In this document: in pieces, positions 41,167 to 49,919 of the stretch
How positions within the stretch are numbered: position 1 is the stretch's first letter
How the letters are laid out: each line of letters opens with the position of its first letter
Assembly: GCF_014643255.1 (NCBI RefSeq)
Contig: NZ_BMJI01000004.1
Coordinates: forward strand, 124,001 to 188,000
From: Tersicoccus solisilvae
GTDB lineage: Bacteria; Actinomycetota; Actinomycetes; Actinomycetales; Micrococcaceae
DNA length: 64,000 bases
Direction: 5' to 3'
Translations under genes and position numbers: made by a program
Notes under the pieces: model-generated
Told to the model about the DNA's origin: nothing
Seen by the model: the letters and a program-made list of their open reading frames with translations, nothing else
Databases searched by the model: none

Positions 41167-42600
41167 TCAGGCGCTGGGGTCCTCGCCCGCACGCGGGGTC
41201 CTGTCGCGGCGGGGCTCCCCCACCGGTGACGCGTCGGCCGGCGGGGCCTCCGGTCGCGTCACGGTGCCGTCCGAGGGTCCGACGGGCGCCGAACCGGGCT
41301 CACCGGTCCGCTCGACCACCCGGTCGGCCGGGCGATCGCCCACGGCCACCGCGGCCGGATCGGCCGCCACGCCCGCCGTCGCCGGTGCGGCGTCGTCGAG
41401 CGCGTCCTCCCGGCCCGGGGTGCGCATGTTCCAGCGCCGGATCACGAACCGGAACACCACGTAGTAGATGACCGCGTAGACGAGGCCGATGGGGATCAGC
41501 CACAGGCCGCCGGTCGACTTGCCCAGGTTGAGCAGGAAGTCGATGCCGCCGGCCGAGAACGAGAACCCGTGGTGGATGCCGAGCGCGTTGACCAGAGCGA
41601 TGGAGGTACCGGTCAGCACGGCGTGGATGACGTACAGCGGCCACGCGACGAACATGAAGGAGAACTCGAGCGGCTCGGTGATGCCGGTGATGAACGACGT
41701 CAGGCCGGTGGAGAGCATGACACCGCCGACCACCTTCCGCTGCTCGGGCCGCGCCTCGTGCCAGATGGCCAGCGCCGCCGCCGGCAGGGCGAACATCATG
41801 ATGGGGAAGAAGCCGGTCATGAACAGGCCGGCGTTCGGGTCGCCCGCGAAGAAGCGGGTGAGGTCGCCGTGCGCCCCGTTGTAGTCCCCGATCAGGAACC
41901 AGACCACCGAGTTGATGATGTGGTGCAGGCCCAGCGGGATGAGCAGCCGGTTGAGCACCCCGTAGATGCCGCCACCGACGACGGCGTTGTCCTGCACCGC
42001 GTTGCCCACCGCGGTCAGCCCGGTGTTGAACAACGGGTAGATCAGCGCCAGCACGACGCCGATGATCATCGCCGACACCGCGGTCAGGATGGGCACCAGG
42101 CGACGGCCGCCGAAGAAGCCGATGTAGTCCGGCAGCTTCGTCCGGTAGAACCGCTGCCAGAGGCCGGCCGAGAGCAGGCCGATGACGATGCCGCCGAGGA
42201 CCCCGAAGTTGATCATGGCCTGCGTGCCGTCGGTGGCCTTCTGACCGGCGAGCACGATCGGGGACATCACCTTGAACACGCCGGCGAGCACGAGGTAGCC
42301 GACGACGGCGGCGAGCGCGGTGGAGCCGTCGGCCTTGCGCGCCCAGCCGATGGCGATGCCGACGGCGAAGAGCAGCGGGAGGTTGTCGAACAGGGCGCCG
42401 CCGGCGGCGGAGATCACCGAGCCGACGGTCTCCAGCCCGGGCAGCCCGCCGATCAGGTCCTTCTGCCCGAGCCGCAGCAGCAGGCCCGCGGCCGGCAGGG
42501 CCGCGATCGGCAGCATGAGCGACCGGCCGAACCGTTGCAGGTTGGCCATGCCGCGCCGTTCCTTGCGCGGGGCCGCCGCCCCGGTGGCGATGGAGGTCAT
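41167..42600 (-). CDS. PTS EIIC permease, GlcNAc/glucose type
   Basis: This 477-residue membrane component imports and phosphorylates a sugar, most likely N-acetylglucosamine or glucose. Characteristic segments are RFGRSLMLPIAALPAAGLLL at the N terminus, NLPLLFAVGIAIGWARKADG, and FITGITEPLEFSFMF with the sugar-site Glu. The last 75 residues are a Pro/Ala-rich cytosolic tail where EIIB is fused in many relatives; here EIIB is a separate gene on the other strand. The ATG at 42600 follows GAGGA. It is divergent from EIIB-EIIA, and a shared regulator site probably lies in the 166-bp gap. Confidence 0.9.
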   Translation of the reverse strand: MTSIATGAAAPRKERRGMANLQRFGRSLMLPIAALPAAGLLLRLGQKDLIGGLPGLETVGSVISAAGGALFDNLPLLFAVGIAIGWARKADGSTALAAVVGYLVLAGVFKVMSPIVLAGQKATDGTQAMINFGVLGGIVIGLLSAGLWQRFYRTKLPDYIGFFGGRRLVPILTAVSAMIIGVVLALIYPLFNTGLTAVGNAVQDNAVVGGGIYGVLNRLLIPLGLHHIINSVVWFLIGDYNGAHGDLTRFFAGDPNAGLFMTGFFPIMMFALPAAALAIWHEARPEQRKVVGGVMLSTGLTSFITGITEPLEFSFMFVAWPLYVIHAVLTGTSIALVNALGIHHGFSFSAGGIDFLLNLGKSTGGLWLIPIGLVYAVIYYVVFRFVIRRWNMRTPGREDALDDAAPATAGVAADPAAVAVGDRPADRVVERTGEPGSAPVGPSDGTVTRPEAPPADASPVGEPRRDRTPRAGEDPSA

Positions 42601-42766
42601 GGATCCTCGTTTCCTCTCGTCCCGGCCGCCGGGGTGCCGGCGACCGCCGTGGCCGGACGCGCGGTTCACGCACGGTCCGGCTCACGCTGAGAGAACGCTC
42701 GTAGTATTGGTCCCGGTTGTCAACGAGGCTCGCTGGCGCAGGTCAGCGAGGATGAAGGAGCTGGTC
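42601..42766. promoter_or_regulatory. Divergent PTS promoter region
   Basis: This interval must hold promoters for EIIC (minus) and EIIB-EIIA (plus). A TAGTAT hexamer at 42702-42707 fits a plus-strand -10 with a leader of about 55 nt. I searched by eye for the GntR/DasR operator pattern and found no good palindrome. Confidence 0.4.
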
Positions 42767-42997
42767 ATGGCCAAGGCGGACGACATCGTGGCGGCGCTCG
42801 GCGGCGCCGGGAACATCGTCGAGGTGGAGGGCTGCATCACGCGGCTGCGGACCGAGGTCTCGGACGCCTCGGCGGTGAACGAGGCAGCCCTGCGCGCCGC
42901 CGGAGCGCACGGCGTCGTCGTCTCCGGCCGCGCCGTCCAGGTGGTCGTGGGGCCGGAGGCGGACTCGCTGGCCGAGGACATCCAGGACCTCCTGTGA
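42767..42997 (+). CDS. PTS EIIB domain protein
   Basis: This 76-residue free-standing EIIB of the glucose/GlcNAc family accepts phosphate from EIIA on Cys23 in VEGCITRLR and passes it to the sugar bound by EIIC. The ATG at 42767 has AAGGAG six bases upstream, so it is preferred over the ATG at 42752. Its stop overlaps the EIIA start as GTGA. It is divergent from EIIC. Confidence 0.92.
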   Translation: MAKADDIVAALGGAGNIVEVEGCITRLRTEVSDASAVNEAALRAAGAHGVVVSGRAVQVVVGPEADSLAEDIQDLL

Positions 42998-43449
42998 GCC
43001 TGCCGGTGAGCGCCCCGCTCGCCGGCACCGTGACGACGCTCGCCGAGGTGCCCGACGAGGTGTTCGCCGCGCAGATGGTGGGGCCGGGGGTCTCCGTGGC
43101 GCCCGACGGCGGGGGTGCGGTGCTCGTCCTCGCCCCGGTGGGCGGGACCATCGTCAAGCTGCATCCGCACGCCTTCGTCATCACCGTGCCCGACGGCCCG
43201 AGCGTGCTCGTGCACGTGGGCATCGACACCGTGGAGCTCAAGGGCCGGCACTTCACGCTGCACGCCACCCAGGGGCAGGTGGTGGCCGCGGGTGAGCCCG
43301 TCGTGACGGTGGACGTGGACGCCGTGCAGGACGCCGGCTACAGCGCCGCGTGCCCCGTCGTCGTGCTGGGCGCGGCACCGGACACCGTCGACAGCGACGT
43401 CGTCGGGCGCCGGGTGGAGGCCGGGGACCGGCTCTACGAGCTGCCCTGA
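42994..43449 (+). CDS. crr: PTS EIIA, Crr/glucose type
   Basis: This 151-residue EIIA(Glc)-type protein takes phosphate from HPr. The phosphorylated His lies in VLVHVGIDTVELKG, and the partner His is in KLHPHAFVI. DRLYELP at the C terminus is unremarkable. The GTG start overlaps the EIIB stop. The 3' end overlaps the convergent universal-stress gene by 16 bp. It could also have the regulatory roles of EIIA(Glc), but these are unproven in actinobacteria. Confidence 0.9.
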   Translation: MSLPVSAPLAGTVTTLAEVPDEVFAAQMVGPGVSVAPDGGGAVLVLAPVGGTIVKLHPHAFVITVPDGPSVLVHVGIDTVELKGRHFTLHATQGQVVAAGEPVVTVDVDAVQDAGYSAACPVVVLGAAPDTVDSDVVGRRVEAGDRLYELP

Positions 43450-44351
43450 GCCGCCTGGTCGCCGGCTTCCTCGACGGCCTCGGCGACGGCGTCCGCCGCG
43501 AGTGCGGCCGCGCTCTTGGGCACGACCACCATGGGCACCGGCAGCGTCCGCAGCATCTTGGACGCCGTACTGCCCATGAACAGCCGATTCCCGTGCGCGA
43601 GCCGGCTCGAGCCGACCAGCACGAGATCACCGGGCTCCCACGTCATCCGGTCGATGGCGTTCTCGATGGTCTTGCCGGTCGCGATCGCCGTGTCCACGCG
43701 GGCGCGGGCCGGCAGGGTGCGGGCCGCCTCGTCGAGCATCCGCTGCGTGTGGCGGCGCGCCTCCGGGCGGTCCTTGACGTTGCCGAGGGCGAGCAGCGAG
43801 ATCAGGCGCAGCCGCACCCGGCGGCGCGCGGCCGCCGCGAGCCCGGTGTCCAGGACCGCCTGGGCACCCGGTCGCGAGCCGATCGCCGCGCTGATCCGGG
43901 TGATCTTCGGTGCGTCGTAGCCCCGCGGCGCGAGGGCCACGGGGACGGCGGAGCTATGGAGGAGATGGTTGGCGACGGTGCCGACGCTGAAGCGGGACCA
44001 CAGCCCCGAGCTGGAGGCGCCGACGATGATCAGTTCGGCGTCGAACTGCTGGGCCGCCGTCATCAGGCCCTCGGCGAAGGAGCTCGCGGTGCGCGTGTGG
44101 GTGCGGGCGTCGACGTCGTCGGGCACCAGGGAGCGGGCCCGGTCGAGCAGCGTGCGCGGGGAGGGGCGGCCGCCGCGCTCGGCCCCCGGGTCCTGCTCGG
44201 GGTAACTGGGGTTGAAGGGCTCGGACCGGCGACGCACGTGGACGATGTCCAGCGACGCGGACTGCGCACGGGCGATCGCCACGGCGAGGGCGACCGCGTC
44301 GGCGCCCGTGTCCGCGGCGCCGAAGCCGACGACGTACCTCATGCTCCCCAT
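43434..44351 (-). CDS. Universal stress protein, tandem UspA
   Basis: This 305-residue protein has two UspA domains (about 1-160 and 165-285). Each ends with the nucleotide-binding G-2x-G-9x-G(S/T) motif: VGASSSGLWSRFSVGTVANHL in the first and VLVGSSRLAHGNRLFMGSTAS in the second. Such proteins bind ATP and help survival in stasis or hypoxia. The ATG at 44351 (MGSMRYVV) is chosen; ATG at 44342 is equally possible. The C-terminal 25 residues are Ala/Glu-rich. Confidence 0.88.
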   Translation of the reverse strand: MGSMRYVVGFGAADTGADAVALAVAIARAQSASLDIVHVRRRSEPFNPSYPEQDPGAERGGRPSPRTLLDRARSLVPDDVDARTHTRTASSFAEGLMTAAQQFDAELIIVGASSSGLWSRFSVGTVANHLLHSSAVPVALAPRGYDAPKITRISAAIGSRPGAQAVLDTGLAAAARRRVRLRLISLLALGNVKDRPEARRHTQRMLDEAARTLPARARVDTAIATGKTIENAIDRMTWEPGDLVLVGSSRLAHGNRLFMGSTASKMLRTLPVPMVVVPKSAAALAADAVAEAVEEAGDQAAQGSS

Positions 44352-44515
44352 CTCCGTTCCCCGTCCCGTCCGCCGACCGCACCCGTCGCCCGGCCTCGCC
44401 TGCTCGCTGGCCTGCGGGGATGCCGTCGCGCCGGTTCCTCCGGCTTGTCGGGTCCATTGTCGCAGCACCGGCGATCCCGCCCCCGTCCTGCGGGGTCATG
44501 AAGCGATCACCACGC

Positions 44516-44553
44516 GAACCGGCCGGCACCCGGTGTCGGGTACCGGCCGGTTC
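44516..44553 (-). terminator. gabT terminator
   Basis: A 17-bp stem with one C-A mismatch (GAACCGGCCGG and complement at the base) and loop GTGT lies 19 nt after the gabT stop. It also separates gabT from the universal-stress gene on the same strand. Confidence 0.8.
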
Positions 44554-44571
44554 ACGTCGCCCACGAGCCGC

Positions 44572-45921
44572 TCAGGCGGCGAGGATCGCGGCCTCCAGGA
44601 CGTCCAGGGCATCGGTGAGCAGTTCGTCCCCGATCACCAGCGGCGGCAGCAACCGGATCACGTTGCCGTAGGTGCCGCAGGTGAGCAGGATGACGCCCTC
44701 GGCGAGGGCGGCCTGCACGATGGCCTTCGTCGCCTCCGGGTTCGGCTCCTTGGTGGTGGCAGCGGTGCCGGGCTTGACCAGTTCGACGGCCATCATGGCG
44801 CCACGGCCACGGACCTCACCGATGATGTCGGTCTTCTCCGCGACGGCCCGCAGGCGCGAGGAGATCGTGTCGCCGATGCGCGCGGCACGGGCGGCGAGGT
44901 CCTGCTCCTTCATGGTCTCGATGGCGGCGAGAGCGGCGGCGCAGGCCACCGGGTTGCCGCCGTAGGTGCCGCCGAGGCCACCGCCGTGGACGGCGTCGAG
45001 CAGGTCGGCGCGGCCGGTGACGGCGGAGAGCGGCAGGCCGCCGGCGATGCCCTTGGCCATGGTGATCAGGTCCGGTACGACGTTCTCGTGCTCGGAGGCG
45101 AACCAGGCGCCGGTACGGCAGAACCCGGACTGCACCTCGTCGGCGATGAACACGACGCCGGTCTCCTTGGCCCACGCGGCCAGGGTGGGCAGGAAGCCCT
45201 CGGCGGGGACGATGAAGCCGCCCTCGCCCTGCACGGGCTCGATCAGGATCGCGGCGACCTGGTCCGCGCCGACCTGCTTCTCGATCATCGAGATCGCCCG
45301 GCGGGCGGCGTCCTCGCCCTTGATGTCGGTCTCCTCGCGGTACGGGTAGCTCATCGGCACCCGGTACACCTCGGGGGCGAACGGGCCGAAGCCGTGCTTG
45401 TAGGGCATGGACTTCGCGGTCAGCGCCATCGTCAGGTTGGTGCGGCCGTGGTAGGCGTGGTCGAAGACGACGACGGCGTTGCGGCCGGTGGCCAGGCGGG
45501 CCACCTTGACGGCGTTCTCCACGGCCTCGGCGCCGGAGTTGAACAGCACGGTCCGCTTCTCGTGGTCGCCCGGGGTGAGCGCGTTCAGCTGCTCGGCGAC
45601 GGCGATGTAGCCCTCGTACGGGGTGACCATGAAGCAGGTGTGGGTGAAGTGCTCGACGGACTCCTGCACCGCGGCGACGACGGCCGGGTCGGACGCGCCG
45701 ACGGAGGTGACGGCGATGCCGGAGCCCAGGTCGATGAACTGGTTGCCGTCGACGTCGCGGATGATGGCGCCGTCGGCGTCGGCGGCGTAGACGGGCACGC
45801 TGGAGGCAACGCCGGCCGCGACGACGGCGGACCGGCGCTGGGCCAGTTCCTGCGACCGGGGTCCGGGGAAGGCCCCGGTCAGCCGGCGCTTCTGCTCCAG
45901 GCGGGTGGCGGTGGCGGTCAT
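44572..45921 (-). CDS. gabT: 4-aminobutyrate aminotransferase
   Basis: This 449-residue class III PLP aminotransferase moves the amino group of GABA (or 5-aminovalerate) to 2-oxoglutarate. Motifs include the cofactor-site NSGAEAVENAVKVAR, DHAYHGRTNLTMALT, FIADEVQSGFCRTG and the Schiff-base K290 in MAKGIAGGLPLSAV. The ATG at 45921 has a GAGAGGA site. It is divergent from pucR, a common pair in Micrococcales in which the PucR protein controls GABA or purine-nitrogen use. Confidence 0.93.
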   Translation of the reverse strand: MTATATRLEQKRRLTGAFPGPRSQELAQRRSAVVAAGVASSVPVYAADADGAIIRDVDGNQFIDLGSGIAVTSVGASDPAVVAAVQESVEHFTHTCFMVTPYEGYIAVAEQLNALTPGDHEKRTVLFNSGAEAVENAVKVARLATGRNAVVVFDHAYHGRTNLTMALTAKSMPYKHGFGPFAPEVYRVPMSYPYREETDIKGEDAARRAISMIEKQVGADQVAAILIEPVQGEGGFIVPAEGFLPTLAAWAKETGVVFIADEVQSGFCRTGAWFASEHENVVPDLITMAKGIAGGLPLSAVTGRADLLDAVHGGGLGGTYGGNPVACAAALAAIETMKEQDLAARAARIGDTISSRLRAVAEKTDIIGEVRGRGAMMAVELVKPGTAATTKEPNPEATKAIVQAALAEGVILLTCGTYGNVIRLLPPLVIGDELLTDALDVLEAAILAA

Positions 45922-46044
45922 GGGTCCGTCCTCTCGGGTGACGTCGGATCTCGGCTGTCAGCGTAGCCGCCGGCGACCCGGCGGCTCCATGGCCAGTCGC
46001 ACAGTGACGAACGGTTCCGGTGGGTCATCCGACAGAGCACCCGG

Positions 46045-46050
46045 TAGCGT
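46045..46050 (+). promoter_or_regulatory. -10 element for leaderless pucR
   Basis: TAGCGT is followed by six bases (GGATCC) and the ATG, so the transcript probably starts at the start codon. Confidence 0.6.
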
Positions 46051-46056
46051 GGATCC

Positions 46057-47502
46057 ATGCCGATCACCGTGCGCGACCTGCTCGCCGATCCCACGCTCGG
46101 GCTGCGCGCCGTGACCGACGGCGAGCGGATGGACGAGCCCATCTCGTGGACCGCCTCGACGGAACTGGAGGACCCCTCGCCGTTCCTCTCGGGCGCGGAG
46201 GTGGTGCTCACCGTGGGGCTGCGGCAGCGCACGGCCGCCGCGCAGCGCCGGTTCGTGTCGCGGCTCGCCGCCGCGGGCGTCGTGGGGCTCGGTTTCGGCA
46301 TCGGCCTGGGGCACGAGGCGGTGCCCGCCGCGACCCGCGCCGAGGCGGAGCGTACCGGCCTGGCCGTCTTCGAGGTGCCGTACGCGGTGCCGTTCCTGGC
46401 GATCACGCGACGGGTGGCGCAGGCCCACGCGGACGAGGCGTCCGCCCGGCTCGAAGGACTGCTGCGCGAACACCAGGTGCTCGCCCACACCCTGCTCTCC
46501 GGCCGCGGCCTGCCCGGCCTGCTCGGCGCGCTGGCACAGATGCTCGGCACCGACGTGGCGCTGACTCAGTACGGGTCGGTCCTGCACACCGCGCCCGGCT
46601 CCCGGCTGCCCGACGAGCCCTGGACCCGGGTCGCGATCTCCACCGGCAGCGCCGACGCCGCGACCCTGGCCGTGCGGGAGCTGCCCACCGATGCCGACAT
46701 CCTCGCGTATGCGCAGAGCCTGGTCAGTCTGGAGCTGAGCAGCCAGTCCCGGCATCGCGCGTCACTGCGCCAGGTGCGCGGCCAGGTGCTGGGCGACATC
46801 GTGCGCGGTGCGGTCACCGGGGCGGAGGCGGCCACCCGGATCGAGTCCCTCGGCCTGCAGCCGCGCCGCCGGCACCGGATGCTCGCGCTCAGCCTGACGA
46901 CCGAGCGGGGACACGGGCGCGAGCGGGTGCTCGCGGCGCTGCCGCTGCCGGGCCCGGCCGCGGACCTCGTCACCGCGGTGCTGCAGGAGACGCTGCTGAT
47001 CATCGTTCCGGACACCGGCCCGGCCGCCGGCCGGGAGATCGCCGAGGCCGTCGCCGCGCACGTGGAGGCCGCGGGACTGACCGGCAGCATCGGCATCGGC
47101 GGCGCGTACCCGCACCCCGAGGGGCTGCGGTGGAGCTGGTTCGAGGCCCGGCAGGCCCTGGCCCGCGGCGGCCGGATCAACGACGTCGAGAAGCTGAGCC
47201 TGACCGGGTTGCTGCTGGCGAGCGAGGATGTGCCCCTCGCGGCGATGAGCGACGAGGTGCTCGCGCCGGTGCGGGCGAGTGACGCGGAGCACGGCACGGA
47301 CCTGATGGCCACGCTCGCCCGGTACCTCGACCTCAACGGCTCCGCGGCCGCGGTGGCGGCGGACCTGGCCCTGCACCGGAACACGGTGCGCTACCGGCTC
47401 GCGCAGATCGAGACCCTCACCGGCCTGAACCCCGGCGTCACGGCCGACCGGGTGCAGCTGTGGCTGGCGCTGACGGTCTCCCGGGTCCGCGACGGCGGGT
47501 GA
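46057..47502 (+). CDS. PucR-family transcriptional regulator
   Basis: This 481-residue regulator has an N-terminal PucR ligand domain (about 1-120, starting ITVRDLLADPTLGLRAVTDG), a GGDEF-like middle region without catalytic residues, and a C-terminal PucR helix-turn-helix (LDLNGSAAAVAADLALHRNT, then VRYRLAQIETLTG). In Bacillus and Streptomyces such proteins regulate purine, allantoin or GABA genes. The divergent gabT, 135 bp away, is the obvious target. Confidence 0.88.
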   Translation: MPITVRDLLADPTLGLRAVTDGERMDEPISWTASTELEDPSPFLSGAEVVLTVGLRQRTAAAQRRFVSRLAAAGVVGLGFGIGLGHEAVPAATRAEAERTGLAVFEVPYAVPFLAITRRVAQAHADEASARLEGLLREHQVLAHTLLSGRGLPGLLGALAQMLGTDVALTQYGSVLHTAPGSRLPDEPWTRVAISTGSADAATLAVRELPTDADILAYAQSLVSLELSSQSRHRASLRQVRGQVLGDIVRGAVTGAEAATRIESLGLQPRRRHRMLALSLTTERGHGRERVLAALPLPGPAADLVTAVLQETLLIIVPDTGPAAGREIAEAVAAHVEAAGLTGSIGIGGAYPHPEGLRWSWFEARQALARGGRINDVEKLSLTGLLLASEDVPLAAMSDEVLAPVRASDAEHGTDLMATLARYLDLNGSAAAVAADLALHRNTVRYRLAQIETLTGLNPGVTADRVQLWLALTVSRVRDGG

Positions 47503-47522
47503 GGCACGGTGCCGCCATACCC

Positions 47523-47585
47523 CGCCGAGTGTGCGGACAGCGCACCGATTCGGCAGCCACGACGACGCCTTCCGCACACTCGGCG
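47523..47585. terminator. Dyad between pucR and fprA
   Basis: A perfect 15-bp inverted repeat (CGCCGAGTGTGCGGA) encloses a 33-nt loop, placed between the convergent pucR and fprA genes. The large loop is unusual for a terminator but the position fits. Confidence 0.55.
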
Positions 47586-47599
47586 CGAGGGAGAGACGC

Positions 47600-49141
47600 T
47601 CAGGCGCCGGTGAGGTCCCGGATCGCCCGGCTGATGTCGACCATGTCGCCGCGCGGCACCACCTTGACGCGTTCCCGCTCGACCGGGCCGGACGCCGTGG
47701 CCGTCGCCCCGAGTTCGCGCTCGTGCGCGTCCAGGGCGTGCCAGCCCTCCCAGGTCGTGTACTCGACGCCGCGGCCGTCCAGCAGCTCGACGACGGCGGA
47801 CTCCTCGGGGTGCTCGGGCGTGGCCAGTCCGTCCCGGTCCGCCAGCAGCATGCCGATGGTCTCCAGGGCGTCGCCCTTGGTGTGGCCGATCAGCCCGACG
47901 GGGCCGCGCTTGATCCACCCGGTGGCGTAGACGCCCGGAACAGGGTTGCCGTCCGCGTCGAGCACGTGGCCGCCGTCGTTGGGCAGCACGCCGCGGCGGT
48001 GGTCGAAGTCGAGGTCCGGCAGCGCCGAGCCGAAGTAGCCGATGGCCCGGTAGACGGCCTGGACGGGGTACTCCACCATCTCGCCGGTGCCGCGGACGCC
48101 GCCGGTGCCGTCGAGCTCGGTCCGCTCGAACCGCATCGCCGCGACGTGGCCCGGGGTGTCCGCCGAGTCGAGGATCTCCACCGGGTTGTGCAGGAAGTGC
48201 AGGTGCAGGCGGCGCTTGCCGGTCAGCGCCGACAGATCGTCCGGCTGGGCCGCGATCCAGTTGGTCAGCGTGCCCATCATCGTCTTGGTCTGGTTGTTCG
48301 TCTGCATCTGCCGCTCGGACTCCTCGTCGAACTCGAAGTCCTCGGGGTAGAGCACGATGTCGACGTCGGGCGACTGGGACAGCTCCCGCAGCTCCAGCGG
48401 GGTGAACTTGATCTGCGCGGGACCGCGACGACCGAAGATGTGCACGTCCGTGGCCGGCGAAGCCTTGAGCGCCTGGTACACGTTGTCCGGGATCTCGGTG
48501 GTCAGCAGGTCGTCGGCCTGCTTGGCGAGGATCCGCGCGACGTCGAGCGCCACGTTCCCGTTGCCGATGACGGCGATCTCCTTCGCGTCCAGCGGCCAGT
48601 CCCGGTCCACGTCGGGGTGGCCGTCGTACCAGGAGACGAAGTCGGCCGCGCCGAAGGACCCCTCGAGCTCGACGCCGGGGATGTTCAGGTCGGCGTCCTT
48701 GATCGCGCCGGTCGCGAAGATGACGGCGTCGTAGTGCGCGCGCAGCTCCGCGAGGGTGATGTCGGTGCCCACGGTGACGTTGCCGAAGAAGCGGATGTCG
48801 CCGCGGTCGAGCACCTTGTGCAGCGCGGCGATGATGCCCTTGATCCGCGGGTGGTCGGGGGCGACGCCGTAGCGGATCAGGCCGAACGGCGCCGGGTAGC
48901 GGTCGAAGAGGTCGATGCTCAGCGTCAGCGCTCCGCTCCTGGCCTCCTCCGACTTGGTCAGCAGGTCCGCGGCGTAGACGCCGGCGGGACCGGCTCCGAC
49001 GACGGCGACCCGCAGGGCGCGGGGCGCGTCACCGGTGCCGGCGTCGTTCGTGGTGTCGGCGACGGCGGTCTGGTCGGCCGCGGTGCCGTTCGGGCTGTGG
49101 TCGAGCACGATCGAATCAGTCTCCTTCGAATTCCCCACCAT
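47600..49141 (-). CDS. fprA: Ferredoxin/adrenodoxin-type NADP+ reductase
   Basis: This 513-residue FAD enzyme of the adrenodoxin-reductase family is related to mycobacterial FprA. The FAD-binding motif VVGAGPAG is at 47-54, followed by FGLIRYGVAPDHP, and the NADP-binding GNGNVALDVAR. The C-terminal GWIKRGPVGLIGHTKGDA is conserved. It moves electrons between NADPH and small ferredoxins. The first 40 residues are a non-conserved extension. The ATG at 49141 has AGAGGA eight bases upstream. The three-Cys ferredoxin of the redox cassette, 19 kb away, is a possible partner (inference). Confidence 0.9.
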   Translation of the reverse strand: MVGNSKETDSIVLDHSPNGTAADQTAVADTTNDAGTGDAPRALRVAVVGAGPAGVYAADLLTKSEEARSGALTLSIDLFDRYPAPFGLIRYGVAPDHPRIKGIIAALHKVLDRGDIRFFGNVTVGTDITLAELRAHYDAVIFATGAIKDADLNIPGVELEGSFGAADFVSWYDGHPDVDRDWPLDAKEIAVIGNGNVALDVARILAKQADDLLTTEIPDNVYQALKASPATDVHIFGRRGPAQIKFTPLELRELSQSPDVDIVLYPEDFEFDEESERQMQTNNQTKTMMGTLTNWIAAQPDDLSALTGKRRLHLHFLHNPVEILDSADTPGHVAAMRFERTELDGTGGVRGTGEMVEYPVQAVYRAIGYFGSALPDLDFDHRRGVLPNDGGHVLDADGNPVPGVYATGWIKRGPVGLIGHTKGDALETIGMLLADRDGLATPEHPEESAVVELLDGRGVEYTTWEGWHALDAHERELGATATASGPVERERVKVVPRGDMVDISRAIRDLTGA

Positions 49142-49227
49142 TCTAGGTTCCTCTTCCACGCCGACCGGGGTGACGTGCGCAAGGACACACGCACCCGGGG
49201 GCACGCATGGCGGGGGGAGGGGCCGAG

Positions 49228-49677
49228 TCAGCCGTCGGCGTCCGGACCGCTGCCGGGCAGGAAGGACAGGACCTCCCAGAGGTGCCCGTCGAGATCGCGG
49301 AAGTAGCCGGAGTAGATGCCCCACGGCCGTTCATGGGCCACGCCGAGCACCGTGCCACCGGCGAGTTCGGCCTCGCGCAGAACGGCGTCGACGTCGTCCC
49401 GCTCCGGCACGACGTGGCCGAGGGAGATGCCGGTGCCGCCGATGGCGTCGGCGGGCACCCCCGCGTCCTTCGCCAGCTCCCCCGCGGGGTAGAGCGAGAG
49501 GATCAGTCCGCCCTCGAGGGGGAACATGGCGGTCTCGCCGCCCGGGGTCTGCGGCGTGGGCGGGTACTCGCTGCCGATGATGCCCTCCGTGGCCAGGCCG
49601 AGCCCGTCCCGGTAGAAGGTGACCGCACGCTGCAGGTCGGCCACCGCGAGGGTGACGACGTGGAGCCCGCGTTTCAC
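49228..49677 (-). CDS. VOC-family (glyoxalase-like) protein
   Basis: This 149-residue single-chain vicinal oxygen chelate protein has two beta-alpha-beta-beta-beta modules (LHVVTLAVADLQRAVTFYRD, then WGIYSGYFRDLDGHLWEVL). The final DLDGHLWEV supplies the metal-binding Glu seen in fosfomycin-resistance and bleomycin-binding relatives. The substrate is unknown. The GTG start overlaps the preceding small gene as GTGA. Confidence 0.82.
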   Translation of the reverse strand: MKRGLHVVTLAVADLQRAVTFYRDGLGLATEGIIGSEYPPTPQTPGGETAMFPLEGGLILSLYPAGELAKDAGVPADAIGGTGISLGHVVPERDDVDAVLREAELAGGTVLGVAHERPWGIYSGYFRDLDGHLWEVLSFLPGSGPDADG

Positions 49678-49817
49678 CCGGCGGAGCCGTCGTCGTCGCC
49701 CTCGGCCGGCTCCTCGGCATGCTCGCGCGGCTGCGCGGGCTGCGTCTGGTCGTCGCCCTCGGCCGGGGATTCCCCGTGCGCGCGAACCTCGTCGTCGTCG
49801 GGCTGGGTGCTGGTCAT
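49674..49817 (-). CDS. 47-residue acidic disordered protein
   Basis: The 47 residues are almost all Asp, Glu, Gln, Pro, Gly, Ser and Ala, with two similar halves (ESPAEGDDQTQPAQ and EEPAEGDDDGSAG), no hydrophobic core and no cysteine. AGGAGG five bases before the ATG is the strongest ribosome-binding site in this part, and the stop overlaps the VOC gene start. Both facts favour real translation. The function is unknown. Confidence 0.55.
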   Translation of the reverse strand: MTSTQPDDDEVRAHGESPAEGDDQTQPAQPREHAEEPAEGDDDGSAG

Positions 49818-49906
49818 CGTGACCTCCTGGAGTGCAGCTCCGTACGGGTGCGGTGCTGATCCAGCCAAGCAGAGGCGGCTGGCCCGCGCAATGGTGCGGC
49901 GCCCCC

Positions 49907-49912
49907 TACGCT
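49907..49912 (+). promoter_or_regulatory. -10 element for leaderless TRIC gene
   Basis: TACGCT followed by seven bases and GTG 49920 indicates leaderless transcription, and also decides against the in-frame GTG at 49914. Confidence 0.5.
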
Positions 49913-49919
49913 GGTGCCC

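Noticed and set aside
42601-42766. DasR-type operator between the PTS genes
   Set aside because: The nearest sequence (around 42706-42720) does not form the required palindrome.
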